Shown here: positions 17,472 to 25,377 of the stretch, in pieces | How positions within the stretch are numbered: the first letter of the stretch is position 1 | Layout of the letters: each line of letters opens with the position of its first letter | The notes under the pieces: model-generated | Database searches by the model: none | Told to the model about the DNA's origin: nothing | The model's input: only the letters and a program-made list of their open reading frames with translations | Program-made: the position numbers and the translations under genes | NCBI RefSeq assembly: GCF_029946505.1 | Contig: NZ_JARZHG010000024.1 | Location: forward strand, 62,001 to 126,000 | DNA from: Polyangium sp. y55x31 | GTDB taxonomy: Bacteria; Myxococcota_A; Polyangia; Polyangiales; Polyangiaceae | Reading direction: 5' to 3' | DNA length: 64,000 nt

Positions 17472-18614
17472 CTAGCCCGCGCTCATGCCGCGCGCCGCTT
17501 CCACCGCGGCGCGCGGCTCCACCACACCCCAGCCTTGCCGTTCGAGCGCGATCCCCGGCGTGCCGCGCGCCGTCGTCATGAGGATGCGCCGCACCTGATG
17601 CGGGCGCAGCGCCGGGTTTGCTTCGAGCATCTGCGCGACCACGCTCGCCACGATCGGCGCGGCGAAGCTCGTCCCGTCGACGTGCTTGTAGTGGCCCGAG
17701 AGGACCTTGCGATTGCGGAGCTTCGCCGCGACGATCTGGCGCACGAGGTACGGCTCGCGGCGGCCCGCGATCGCGTCGAGATCGGCGTCGGAGCCGGCGT
17801 GCGCGGCGAGCAGCTCGAAGAGTTTGTCGTCGGGAGCTTCGTCGAGCCGCTTGAGGAGGCGCGCCTCGGCCGCGGTGGGCGTGCCGGGGAGGATCGGCGC
17901 CGCGACCCAGATCGCCGGCGCGATGATCTCGGGCTTCTGCAGGCCGTCGATGGTGAGGCCGTACGACGAGTGGTAGTGCTGCGACTGCTGCCCTGCGCCG
18001 CCGTCGTCGAGCCCACCCACGGCGATCACGCTCGGCGCGCTGGCGGGCGGCAAGACCTGATGATCGGCGAGGTGCCCCGCGTTGCCGGCGGCCGCGACGA
18101 CGACGATGCCTTGTCGTGAAGCTTCGTCGGCCGCGCGAGAGAGGGGATCGGTGAGGAACGACTCCTCGTAGTCGCCGCCGCACGAGATGTTGAGCACGCG
18201 GATGCCGTAGCGCTCGCGGTTCTCGATGACCCAGTCGAGGCCGCGCCGGATGTCGTCGTGCACGATGCGGTGCGCGGAGCCGACCTTCACGAGCACGACG
18301 TTCGCTTCCCACGCGAGGCCGCGGAACTGCCCCGCCGAGAGCGCGCCGTTCCCCGCGGCGACGACGCTCGTCATCATGCCGTGCCACGACGAGACGTCCG
18401 AGCGCTCGAGCGCCTCGAGCCCCGCGTGCGGCGCGAAGAGGTCGTGGTAGGCGGCGATGCGATTGTACGGCGTCGTAAGATCGGGGTGCGCGTAAAAACC
18501 CGAGTCGAGGAACGCGATGGTGATGCCGCGACCGGCGTAGCGTGTGTCGGCGTCGAGACGATCGGCGATGGGCAGGACGCGCGTGCGTGCGCTCGAAGGG
18601 CCACGCTCGGGCAT
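17472..18614 (-). CDS. Subtilisin-like serine protease (S8), no signal peptide
   Basis: The 380-aa protein has all subtilase residues: Asp in AFLDSGFYAHPDL, His in SSWHGMMTSV, the oxyanion Asn in AAAGNAGH and Ser in DGTSFAAP. An insert of about 60 mostly charged residues lies between the oxyanion region and the Ser motif (EARLLKRLDEAPDDKLFELLAAH onwards). No signal peptide or prodomain is visible, so it probably acts in the cytoplasm. The start is the ATG at 18614, which shares a base with the PP2C stop (TGATG), so translation of the two is coupled; an upstream Met in the same frame would overlap PP2C further. The coupling suggests joint work in protein phosphorylation or proteolysis control. 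Confidence 0.88.
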   Translation of the reverse strand: MPERGPSSARTRVLPIADRLDADTRYAGRGITIAFLDSGFYAHPDLTTPYNRIAAYHDLFAPHAGLEALERSDVSSWHGMMTSVVAAGNGALSAGQFRGLAWEANVVLVKVGSAHRIVHDDIRRGLDWVIENRERYGIRVLNISCGGDYEESFLTDPLSRAADEASRQGIVVVAAAGNAGHLADHQVLPPASAPSVIAVGGLDDGGAGQQSQHYHSSYGLTIDGLQKPEIIAPAIWVAAPILPGTPTAAEARLLKRLDEAPDDKLFELLAAHAGSDADLDAIAGRREPYLVRQIVAAKLRNRKVLSGHYKHVDGTSFAAPIVASVVAQMLEANPALRPHQVRRILMTTARGTPGIALERQGWGVVEPRAAVEAARGMSAG

Positions 18615-19777
18615 CAGTCGCTTTCGATCTTCCAGCCGCACTCGGTGCAGAAGGCGTTGCCGACGTAGAGCTCGTGATCGCAGCGCTTGCAGCGCGCCAC
18701 GCGGATCTCGTCGATCGAGCGCGGGCCGTCCGTCTCGACGTCGCTGCTGGCCGCGAGCATGGCGAGGTCTTCCGGGGTCATCACCTCGCGCATCCCGTCG
18801 AGCTCGGCCCCGACGACCATCTCTTCGATGGGATCGCCGGGAGGCGGGCGGTACGAGCGCACGCCCTCGCTGTCCTGGATGTCTCGGTACCGCTGCGAGA
18901 ACGGGATCGACGCGGCGACCTCCTCAACGGCGAGATCGGGCGCGTCTTCCTCCATCGCGGAGATCTGCGCCTCCGAGGGCGGCGGCGCGTCGTCGGCGCG
19001 GACGAGCAGCGCCGAGATGTTGTCGACGCCGCCGGCCTCGTTCGCCATCGCGATGAGGAGCTCGCATGCCTCCGACAGATCGGTCGTCAGGTCGAAGACC
19101 TCGAGGATCTGATCGTTGGAGATCATACCGCTCAGACCATCGGAGCAGAGCAGGAACATGTCGCCCGGCTCGATCTTCACGGTCTGCACGTCGACCTTCA
19201 CCGCGTCCTTCATGCCGAGCGCGCGCGTGATCACGTTCTTCGGCAGGCGCGCGAGCTCCTCCTCGGTGAGGTCGGGCTTGAGCGCGAGCGCGTCGTTGAT
19301 GAGCGAGTGATCACGCGTGAGCTGTTCGATCGCGGCGTCGCGGATGCGGTAGCAGCGGCTGTCGCCGACGTGCGCGATGTGCAGGCTCTCGCCGCCGTCG
19401 TAGTGGATCGCGACGATCGTCGAGCCCATGCCGCGGTGCTCTTTGTGCGTCGACGAGATCTCGTAGACGTCGCGGTTGGCCTTGCGCACGGCTTGCGCGA
19501 GGCGCTCGGCGGGGCGTGGCAGATCGACTTCGTCGTTCGGCGTGGGCAAGGGGAGCTCCCCTTGCTGCGTCGCCTCGAAGAAGTTCTGCATCGAAGTCGC
19601 CGTGAGGGCGCTGGCGACGTGTCCCGTGGAATGTCCGCCCATGCCGTCGGCCACCACGAAGAGGTCGAGGCTCTGCGCCACGAGCACGTTGTCTTCGTTG
19701 TGCCTGCGTTGGCGGCCTACATCGGTCATGCCCGCGGCCACGAGGCGAAGGATGTGGCGCGGCTGGGTCTTGGACAT
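18614..19777 (-). CDS. PP2C-family Ser/Thr phosphatase with C-terminal zinc ribbon
   Basis: The 387-aa protein has the PP2C core at about residues 10-260. Motifs seen are RRHNEDN, VADGMGGHSTG, GMGSTIVA, HVGDSRCYRI, LCSDGLSGM and GGVDNISALLV, with all the Asp residues that bind the two metal ions. A linker (265-355) leads to a C-terminal zinc ribbon, CKRCDHELYVGNAFCTECG. It should reverse phosphorylation by the Hanks-type kinases common in this genome. There is no membrane segment. The subtilase gene follows with a TGATG overlap. The 185 bases upstream, shared with the divergent outer-membrane protein gene, hold the promoters. Confidence 0.93.
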   Translation of the reverse strand: MSKTQPRHILRLVAAGMTDVGRQRRHNEDNVLVAQSLDLFVVADGMGGHSTGHVASALTATSMQNFFEATQQGELPLPTPNDEVDLPRPAERLAQAVRKANRDVYEISSTHKEHRGMGSTIVAIHYDGGESLHIAHVGDSRCYRIRDAAIEQLTRDHSLINDALALKPDLTEEELARLPKNVITRALGMKDAVKVDVQTVKIEPGDMFLLCSDGLSGMISNDQILEVFDLTTDLSEACELLIAMANEAGGVDNISALLVRADDAPPPSEAQISAMEEDAPDLAVEEVAASIPFSQRYRDIQDSEGVRSYRPPPGDPIEEMVVGAELDGMREVMTPEDLAMLAASSDVETDGPRSIDEIRVARCKRCDHELYVGNAFCTECGWKIESD

Positions 19778-19962
19778 GCGACACGCGATTATAGCGGCCG
19801 CTCCCTGGTCCTCGGCTAGTTCCTCGTACGGTCTCCCCGCGCATGCCCCCCTCCGTCAGCCCTCCGTCGTGGGCGCGCTCATACGCGGCGGTCGAACAAG
19901 GTTCCCGAGGGCCGTGCGCTTTGCGCTTTGCGCGCGGGCCGTGGTCGTTCTAGAGCCCTGCC

Positions 19963-20715
19963 GTGACGTTCCCCCGCTCCCTCCGCGCGTTCGTCGCCGC
20001 CGCGCTCGTCGCGGCCCCCTTGCCCGCCCTCGCGCAATCGCCCGCTCCGGCCCCGGAGGACGCCGCCGAGGCCGAGGAGCCGCCGGAGCCGGGCGCCGGG
20101 ATTCCACGGGCCTACGCGCCCGACTGGCGCAAAGGCGCCTTCCTCCTGTCCGTGGGGGGCGGCTACGTCGTGCCCCTCGGCAGCATCGCCTCGGGCGTCA
20201 CCGCGGCCGACCTCGTCTCCGGGGGGCCCGGCGTCTCGGTCGGGCTCGGGTTCGGCCTGAGCCGGCACGTGTCCTTCGAGCTCGAAGGAAACTACGGCCT
20301 GCTCGGCGGCGGCGAGACCTGTACTGGGTGCTCGGGGAGCACCCTCGGCGCGGGGATGCGCCTCGTCTACCACCTCGCGCAGGGCATCGCCTTCGATCCC
20401 TGGGCGAGTTACGGCGTGGGCTTCCGCACTTCGCTCGTCGAGGCGCCCGAGACCGGCACGGCCCCGGCGTTCGGCATCGGCCGCTCGCAGGGCATCGATT
20501 TCGCGCGGATCACGCTCGGCGGCACGTTCTACCCGCACCCGGTCTTCGGCTTCGGGCCGTTCCTGGAGGGGACGGTCGGCTCGTACCGCCTGCGCCCCGA
20601 TGTGGGGACGTCGCCGAGCGTGTACGGGTTTTTCCAGGTGGGGTTGCGCGTCACGTTCGACCCGCTGCGCGCCGGCAAGGTGCGCGCGTCGTCCCGGGTC
20701 GCCACGTCGTTCTGA
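19963..20715 (+). CDS. Outer-membrane beta-barrel-like protein
   Basis: The 250-aa protein begins with a signal peptide cut after ALAQ (about residue 25) and an acidic Pro/Glu linker (to about 50). Alternating hydrophobic/polar strands follow with Gly and aromatic residues (GAFLLSVGGGYVVPLGS, GVSVGLGFGLS, FFQVGLRVTF), typical of an eight-stranded outer-membrane barrel. Two close Cys residues (ETCTGCSGS) could form a loop disulfide. No specific function is assigned. The start is GTG 19963. The FHA-sigma54 activator gene follows 55 bases later on the same strand. Confidence 0.75.
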   Translation: MTFPRSLRAFVAAALVAAPLPALAQSPAPAPEDAAEAEEPPEPGAGIPRAYAPDWRKGAFLLSVGGGYVVPLGSIASGVTAADLVSGGPGVSVGLGFGLSRHVSFELEGNYGLLGGGETCTGCSGSTLGAGMRLVYHLAQGIAFDPWASYGVGFRTSLVEAPETGTAPAFGIGRSQGIDFARITLGGTFYPHPVFGFGPFLEGTVGSYRLRPDVGTSPSVYGFFQVGLRVTFDPLRAGKVRASSRVATSF

Positions 20716-20770
20716 ACGAGCGCGCGACTTTTCACGCAACTGCGCGGGGCTCCGCGTCGATGGAGCGTTC

Positions 20771-22075
20771 GTGAGGAACGAACGTTCGCGGGACACGACG
20801 GTGGAGATCGGCGGAAACCAGGCGGCGCTCGGCGCTGCGTGGATCTGCGTGGATGACGGCGGGAACGAGCGCGTCGTCAGGCTCGGGCCCGGCGAGGAGA
20901 TCGTCCTCGGCGCGGGCGAGGGCGTGGACATGCGGCTCGTCGATCCGACGGTGAGCGCGCGCCACGCGACGCTCGTGCATCGAGGCAGCGTGATCGAGGC
21001 GGTCGATCTCGGATCACGCAACGGGATGCGCGTGGCGGGCACGCGCGTCGCGCGGGCCTTTCTCGGGACGGGGAGCACGGTCGAGCTCGGCCGCGCCGTG
21101 GTGCGCGTCGAGGGAAGCGCGCTCGCGAGGGAGACGCATCAAGGTGCGCCGCTCTCGCTGCTCGTGGGGCGGAGCGCGCCGATGCGAAGGCTCGGCGGAG
21201 CCGTACGCAGGCTCGCGCCGCTCAAGCTGCCCGTGATGATCCGCGGCGAGTCGGGGACGGGCAAGGATCTCGTGGCGCGCGCGCTGCACGATGAGAGCCC
21301 GCGCAAGGGCAAACCGTTCGTCGCGCTGAACGCCGCGACGATCTCGCGCGAGCTCGCGGAGTCGGATCTCTTCGGCCATCAGCGGGGCGCGTTCACGGGC
21401 GCGCTGCGTGATCGTCGCGGCGCGTTCCGCGAGGCGCACCAGGGCACGCTTTTCCTCGACGAGATCGCGGCGCTGCCGCTCGACGTGCAAGCCAAGCTCC
21501 TGCGCGTCGTGGAGGAGGGGAGCGTGCGGCCGCTCGGATCGGAGACGGTCACGCCCGTCGACGTGCGGCTCGTGGTGGCGACGTGCGAGCCGATCGAGCA
21601 GATGGTGGCGGCGCGGCGGTTCCGCGCGGACCTGTACGAGCGGCTCGCGGTGTGCCTCGTGCGTGTGCCGCCGCTTCGCGAGCGCACGGAGGACATCGGG
21701 GCGCTCTGCATGCACCTCTTCGCGACGTCGGAGATCGGCCCGCGCGAGCTCTCACCCGGCGCGCTCGCGGCGCTGCGCGCTTCGAGTTGGCCGGGCAACG
21801 TGCGCGAGCTCCGAAACGTGATCGTGCAGGCGGCCGTACGCGCGCCGGGCGTGATCCAGGCCGAGCACGTGACGTCGGTGCTCGCGGAGCGTGGAGGACG
21901 GCGCGTGAAGCTTCGTCCCGACGACGCGCGACGGTTGTTCGAGGAAACGGGCGGCAATACGAGTGAAGCGGCGCGGCGCGCGGCGGTCCCGCGATCGACG
22001 ATGCGGGACCTCCTGCGCGCCGCGGGGACGACGGCGAGGTCGTCTCAGAACGTGCCGACGACGCCGAGCCCTTGA
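20771..22075 (+). CDS. Sigma-54-dependent transcriptional activator with FHA domain
   Basis: The 434-aa protein has an N-terminal FHA domain (about 25-100: VSARHATL and LGSRNGMRV are its phosphothreonine-binding SxxH and N motifs) and a sigma-54 AAA+ domain (about 125-360). The latter shows Walker A GESGTGKD, the GAFTGA loop that contacts sigma-54, Walker B LFLDEI and WPGNVREL. A C-terminal Fis-type helix-turn-helix follows (about 385-425: NTSEAARRAAVPRSTM). In myxobacteria such FHA enhancer-binding proteins read Ser/Thr kinase signals. The GTG start at 20771 has a GGAG site. Its last 31 bases overlap the convergent TPR/PEGA gene. Confidence 0.93.
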   Translation: MRNERSRDTTVEIGGNQAALGAAWICVDDGGNERVVRLGPGEEIVLGAGEGVDMRLVDPTVSARHATLVHRGSVIEAVDLGSRNGMRVAGTRVARAFLGTGSTVELGRAVVRVEGSALARETHQGAPLSLLVGRSAPMRRLGGAVRRLAPLKLPVMIRGESGTGKDLVARALHDESPRKGKPFVALNAATISRELAESDLFGHQRGAFTGALRDRRGAFREAHQGTLFLDEIAALPLDVQAKLLRVVEEGSVRPLGSETVTPVDVRLVVATCEPIEQMVAARRFRADLYERLAVCLVRVPPLRERTEDIGALCMHLFATSEIGPRELSPGALAALRASSWPGNVRELRNVIVQAAVRAPGVIQAEHVTSVLAERGGRRVKLRPDDARRLFEETGGNTSEAARRAAVPRSTMRDLLRAAGTTARSSQNVPTTPSP

Positions 22076-23379
22076 TACGTCGACGAGACGCTCGGCGTGA
22101 CGGCGAGGACACGCGGGCCCTCGTTCGAACCCGTCGTCGAGGTCGAGCTCTTCTTCGGCAGGTACCAGTCGAGCAGCGCGTAGACGCCCGTGCCGATCGC
22201 GCCGACGCCGAAGAGCACCCAGCCGGTCGTGGCCACGGCGACGTTCGTGTCGTAGTCGGAGAGATCCTTGCGCAGCACGCCGCAGGCCTGCTCGTAGCCC
22301 ACCAGATCGCTGCCGGACGACTCGGTCGATCCACAAGGCGGGTTCTTGCCGAAGTTCGTGTTCGGATCGTTCGCCGCGTGCGAGCGGATCGTGGCCGCGT
22401 GCTCGTCGGCCTTCCCGCTCGCGACGCTCGCGCCGATCGAGAAGCCGATGCCGAGGCCGAGGCCGATCACCGCGACGCCCGAGCCGACCCACGCGAGGGG
22501 CTTGTGCGTGTACCACTTCAGGAACGGCTCACGCGTGCCCGTGGTCGTGTCGGCGCTGCCGTCCGGCCCCTGCGGCGCGATCACGCCCGAGTCGACCGGC
22601 GGGAGGCCCGAGCTCGCGGTCGACGAGCCCGCGGGCGGCGTGCCCGTGCTCGCCTGCGTTCCGTAGGGGTTCGCGGCGGGCGTCGTCGTCGCAGGCGGGT
22701 TCGCCGCGGGCGGGTTCGCCGCGGGCGGAGGCGGCGGCGGAGGCGGCGGAGGCGGCGGAGGCGGCGGCGGCGACGCAGCGCCGGCGACGCCGAGCACGAG
22801 GTTCGCCGCGGTGGCCGAGCCTTGCTTCGCGTCGACCTTCGTGGTCGTCGTCTTGCCGCCGTACGTCGCCGTGACCGTGTGCGCGCCCGGCTTGACGAAG
22901 ATCACGTTGAGCAGCGGCGACCTGCCGTAGCTCGTTCCATCGACGGACACGTCGGCGCCGTTCGCGTCGACGATCACCACGATGTGACCGGTCTTCTTCT
23001 TCGCCTCGGCGATGCCCTTCTCGGCGGTGGCTTTCTGGTCGGGCGAGGCCGAGGGCATCTCGCGGAGGAACTGCTGCAGGTGCATGCCCGCGTCCTCGGG
23101 GTGGTTCGAGCGCAGCTCGCTCTGGCCGAGGTTGAGCAGCACGGCGGGGTGACGCTTCAGCGCGTAGGCTTGCAGGAACGCGGAGCGCGCGTCCTCGAAG
23201 CGACCGGCGTCGAACGCCTTCACGCCGTCCTCGTAGCGTTGACGAGCGACCTCGGTGACGGCGTCGGGCTGCGCGAACGCGCGTGCTTCCATGAGGTCGG
23301 GAGCGATCCCGGCCTCTCCGAGGAGGGCAGGGACCGTGAACGAAAGGAACAAGGCGGTGGCGCAAGCGCGTGTCTTCAT
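22045..23379 (-). CDS. TPR/PEGA-type envelope protein with poly-proline run
   Basis: The 444-aa protein has a signal peptide (about 1-36), two TPR-like helices pairs (about 45-125: YEDGVKAFDAGRFEDARSAF), a PEGA-type beta domain (about 130-200, GADVSVDGTSYGRSP) and a run of about sixteen prolines. A Thr/Pro/Gly linker leads to two hydrophobic segments (about 313-335 and 395-415) with a Cys pair between them. It is probably envelope-anchored with N-terminal periplasmic domains; the exact role is unknown. Start ATG 23379. Translation through the proline run should depend on EF-P. The 3' end overlaps the sigma-54 activator gene by 31 bases. Confidence 0.78.
   Translation of the reverse strand: MKTRACATALFLSFTVPALLGEAGIAPDLMEARAFAQPDAVTEVARQRYEDGVKAFDAGRFEDARSAFLQAYALKRHPAVLLNLGQSELRSNHPEDAGMHLQQFLREMPSASPDQKATAEKGIAEAKKKTGHIVVIVDANGADVSVDGTSYGRSPLLNVIFVKPGAHTVTATYGGKTTTTKVDAKQGSATAANLVLGVAGAASPPPPPPPPPPPPPPPPAANPPAANPPATTTPAANPYGTQASTGTPPAGSSTASSGLPPVDSGVIAPQGPDGSADTTTGTREPFLKWYTHKPLAWVGSGVAVIGLGLGIGFSIGASVASGKADEHAATIRSHAANDPNTNFGKNPPCGSTESSGSDLVGYEQACGVLRKDLSDYDTNVAVATTGWVLFGVGAIGTGVYALLDWYLPKKSSTSTTGSNEGPRVLAVTPSVSSTYQGLGVVGTF
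22726..22785. repeat. GGC/GGA microsatellite coding a poly-proline run
   Basis: A near-pure trinucleotide tract (GGC/GGA on the plus strand) in the TPR/PEGA gene encodes about sixteen consecutive prolines on the minus strand. Copy number is likely to vary between strains. Confidence 0.8.
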
Positions 23380-23474
23380 CGAACCCTCGGTGCATCGCGA
23401 CGGCGGGCGATGCGATCTTCGTTGCGGCATTCTTCGCACCCCGAGGAGGGCACGGGCAAGCGATTAGCGAGCGC

Positions 23475-24692
23475 TCAGAACGGCGTCTCGCGGATGATGC
23501 CGCCGCCGGGCTTCGGGGCTGTCGTAGCGGGAGGTTTGGGCGCCGCAGTTTTTGCGGTCGTCGGTGCAGACGTAGCGGGTTTTTTCGTGGTGGCTGCAGC
23601 CGTTTCGACAGGCTTCGGCGGCTCGACCTTCGGAGGTTCGACCTTCGGAGGTTCGACCTTCGGCGGCTCGACCTTCGGCGTCGTCGCAGCGGCCACGGGC
23701 TCCGTGGTCGGCGTCGTCGTCGCGGTCGCGGTCGGCGTCGGGGGAGGGGGCTCTGGCGTGGGCGGCGTGGCGACGGTCTCGATGGGACGCGCTTCCATCG
23801 TCGGCGTGGGCGCGGGGGCAGCGTTCTCGGTCGGTGTCGGCGCGGGTTTCGGCGCCTCGGTCGCGTTCGTCGTGACGGGCGGCGGCGTGGGTTTGTCCGA
23901 GCCGCCGAGGATGCCTTTCGCGACAAACGCGAGGGCGGCGAGGCCCACGAGCGCGACGGCGACCTTGACGAAGATCCCCTTTGGCGGGCCGCTCACGGGG
24001 ATCTCGGGCGGCTCGTCGGCCATCGCGGCGTCCATGCGCGAGAGGCTCGCTTCGTCCACGGCAGGCGGCGCAGCCGCGGGCGGCTCGTCCGCCTTCTCCG
24101 CGGCGGGCTGCGCTTCGTCGGCCTTCGCCTCGTCCGCGTTTGCCTCGTCCGCCTTCGGCTCTTCTGCGTTCGGCGCGTCGGCCTTTGCCTCGTCTACGTT
24201 CGGCGCGTCGACCTTTGCGTCGTCGGCTTTCGGCGCATCGGCCTTTGTTTCGTCGACCTTCGGCGCGTCGGCTTTCGCTTCGTCGGCTTTTGGCGCGTCG
24301 GCCTTTGCGTCGTCGGCTTTCGGCGCGTCGACCTTTGCTTCGTCGACCTTCGGCGCGTCGGGTTTCGGAGCGTCGGCCGCCTTCGGCGCGTCGACCTTCG
24401 GCGCGTCGACCTTCGGCGCGTCGGCCTTCGGCGCATCGACCTTCGCGGCGCCGTTCACGTGGGGCTGCGGTGCCCCGTTCGTCTTCGCCGCGCCATTGTC
24501 GGCGGGCGGAGCGGGCGCCTCGGCGCGCGCCGCGACCTGCGGCGGGGCCACGACCGCACCCGCCGCGATCTCGGGCGCGAGCGCCGCCTTCGGATCGTCT
24601 TGCTCCCAGGACGGCTTGTACTGCAGCGCGAGCCGATCCAGCTCGTCCGGCGTGGGGACTCGCGGCTTCGCTTGGGGTTCTTGGACAGTCAT
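23475..24692 (-). CDS. Repeat-rich single-span membrane protein (Lys-Asp-Ala-Pro and Lys-Val-Glu-Pro repeats)
   Basis: The 405-aa protein starts with a short conserved-looking segment (TPDELDRLALQYKPSWEQ). About 130 residues of imperfect KADAPKVDE-type repeats follow (about 90-205), then one transmembrane helix (about 240-258, IFVKVAVALVGLAALAFVA) and a Pro/Thr-rich C-terminal region with four exact KVEPP repeats. It is probably cytoplasmic at the N terminus and periplasmic at the C terminus, with both sides disordered. Start ATG 24692. It lies 95 bases upstream of the TPR/PEGA gene on the same strand; both are proline-rich envelope proteins and may act together. No enzyme motif is seen. Confidence 0.72.
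   Translation of the reverse strand: MTVQEPQAKPRVPTPDELDRLALQYKPSWEQDDPKAALAPEIAAGAVVAPPQVAARAEAPAPPADNGAAKTNGAPQPHVNGAAKVDAPKADAPKVDAPKVDAPKAADAPKPDAPKVDEAKVDAPKADDAKADAPKADEAKADAPKVDETKADAPKADDAKVDAPNVDEAKADAPNAEEPKADEANADEAKADEAQPAAEKADEPPAAAPPAVDEASLSRMDAAMADEPPEIPVSGPPKGIFVKVAVALVGLAALAFVAKGILGGSDKPTPPPVTTNATEAPKPAPTPTENAAPAPTPTMEARPIETVATPPTPEPPPPTPTATATTTPTTEPVAAATTPKVEPPKVEPPKVEPPKVEPPKPVETAAATTKKPATSAPTTAKTAAPKPPATTAPKPGGGIIRETPF
23617..23678. repeat. 15-bp coding tandem repeat (KVEPP x4)
   Basis: Four almost identical 15-bp units (plus strand GGTTCGACCTTCGGA) encode four KVEPP copies near the C terminus of the same membrane protein. Confidence 0.8.
24170..24440. repeat. Degenerate coding repeat, Lys-Ala/Val-Asp-Ala-Pro type
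   Basis: About 270 bases of imperfect 12-30 bp units (plus-strand blocks such as TTCGGCGCGTCG and TTTGCCTCGTC) inside the membrane protein gene. They encode alternating KADAPK, KVDAPK and KADEAK segments. Confidence 0.75.
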
Positions 24693-24770
24693 GACCAGAC
24701 GAGAACGTATCACCCGTCGCGTGCGAGCGGCAACGCAGCGGCGTCGATCGTGGAGGCAGGGCCGAGAGCG

Positions 24771-25286
24771 TCAGTCGCCGAACGCGGAGGCCGGCTTTTC
24801 GTTCCCCCCGAACTCGGCGACGAGCTTGTTCTGCCACTCGTCCGCCACGTCCCCCACGGTCGTCACGATGTCCTCGAACTCCTCGTAGTCGAGCGCGGAC
24901 AGGCGCCGCAGGCACCGCACCACCACGTCGTCGCGCGCCGCGTCGATCGCGAACGCCGCGTCACTCGTGCGCACGAAAGACAGCTCGAGCAGCTTCCGGT
25001 AGAAGCCCTCCCGACCCCGCGTCGGTACCGCCATGATGGGCGCGAAGATCATCAGGACGCCCTGCCGTTCGAGCACGTTGATCCCGATCGTGACCGCCCC
25101 GCGTTGCACGTGGGCATATCCGCCGTCGTCGAGCACGTGCCCCTCGTGACCCGCGTCGCTCGCCGGGAGGTATTTCGCGACGTAGCGACGGAGATACGCG
25201 TTGACCATCGCAGTCGCGTCGGCAAAGTTCTCGCCGGAGAGCCGGTCGGCGTAGATAGGGATCGAGGTGGGCGTGGAGTCGGACAC
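24771..25286 (-). CDS. CesT/YbjN-like small protein
   Basis: The 171-aa protein has no signal or membrane segment. The alternating helix/strand pattern (VNAYLRRYVAKY, YAHVQRGAVTIGINVLERQGVLMIFAPIM, FYRKLLELSFVRTSDAAFAID, DDVVVRCLRRLSALDYEEFEDIV) resembles the type III chaperone-like YbjN/CesT fold. This family often binds client proteins or acts as a regulator; no client is evident here. Start ATG 25286. It diverges from the amidase gene (91 bases between starts). Confidence 0.68.
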   Translation of the reverse strand: MSDSTPTSIPIYADRLSGENFADATAMVNAYLRRYVAKYLPASDAGHEGHVLDDGGYAHVQRGAVTIGINVLERQGVLMIFAPIMAVPTRGREGFYRKLLELSFVRTSDAAFAIDAARDDVVVRCLRRLSALDYEEFEDIVTTVGDVADEWQNKLVAEFGGNEKPASAFGD

Positions 25287-25377
25287 GGGGATCCTCCGGA
25301 AGATGTGCTCGGGCCCCGCGACGCGTGGGGTCGCCGCGGGCGCTGCCCCGTCGTTCGCGGTCCACCGGCGTACCGCG

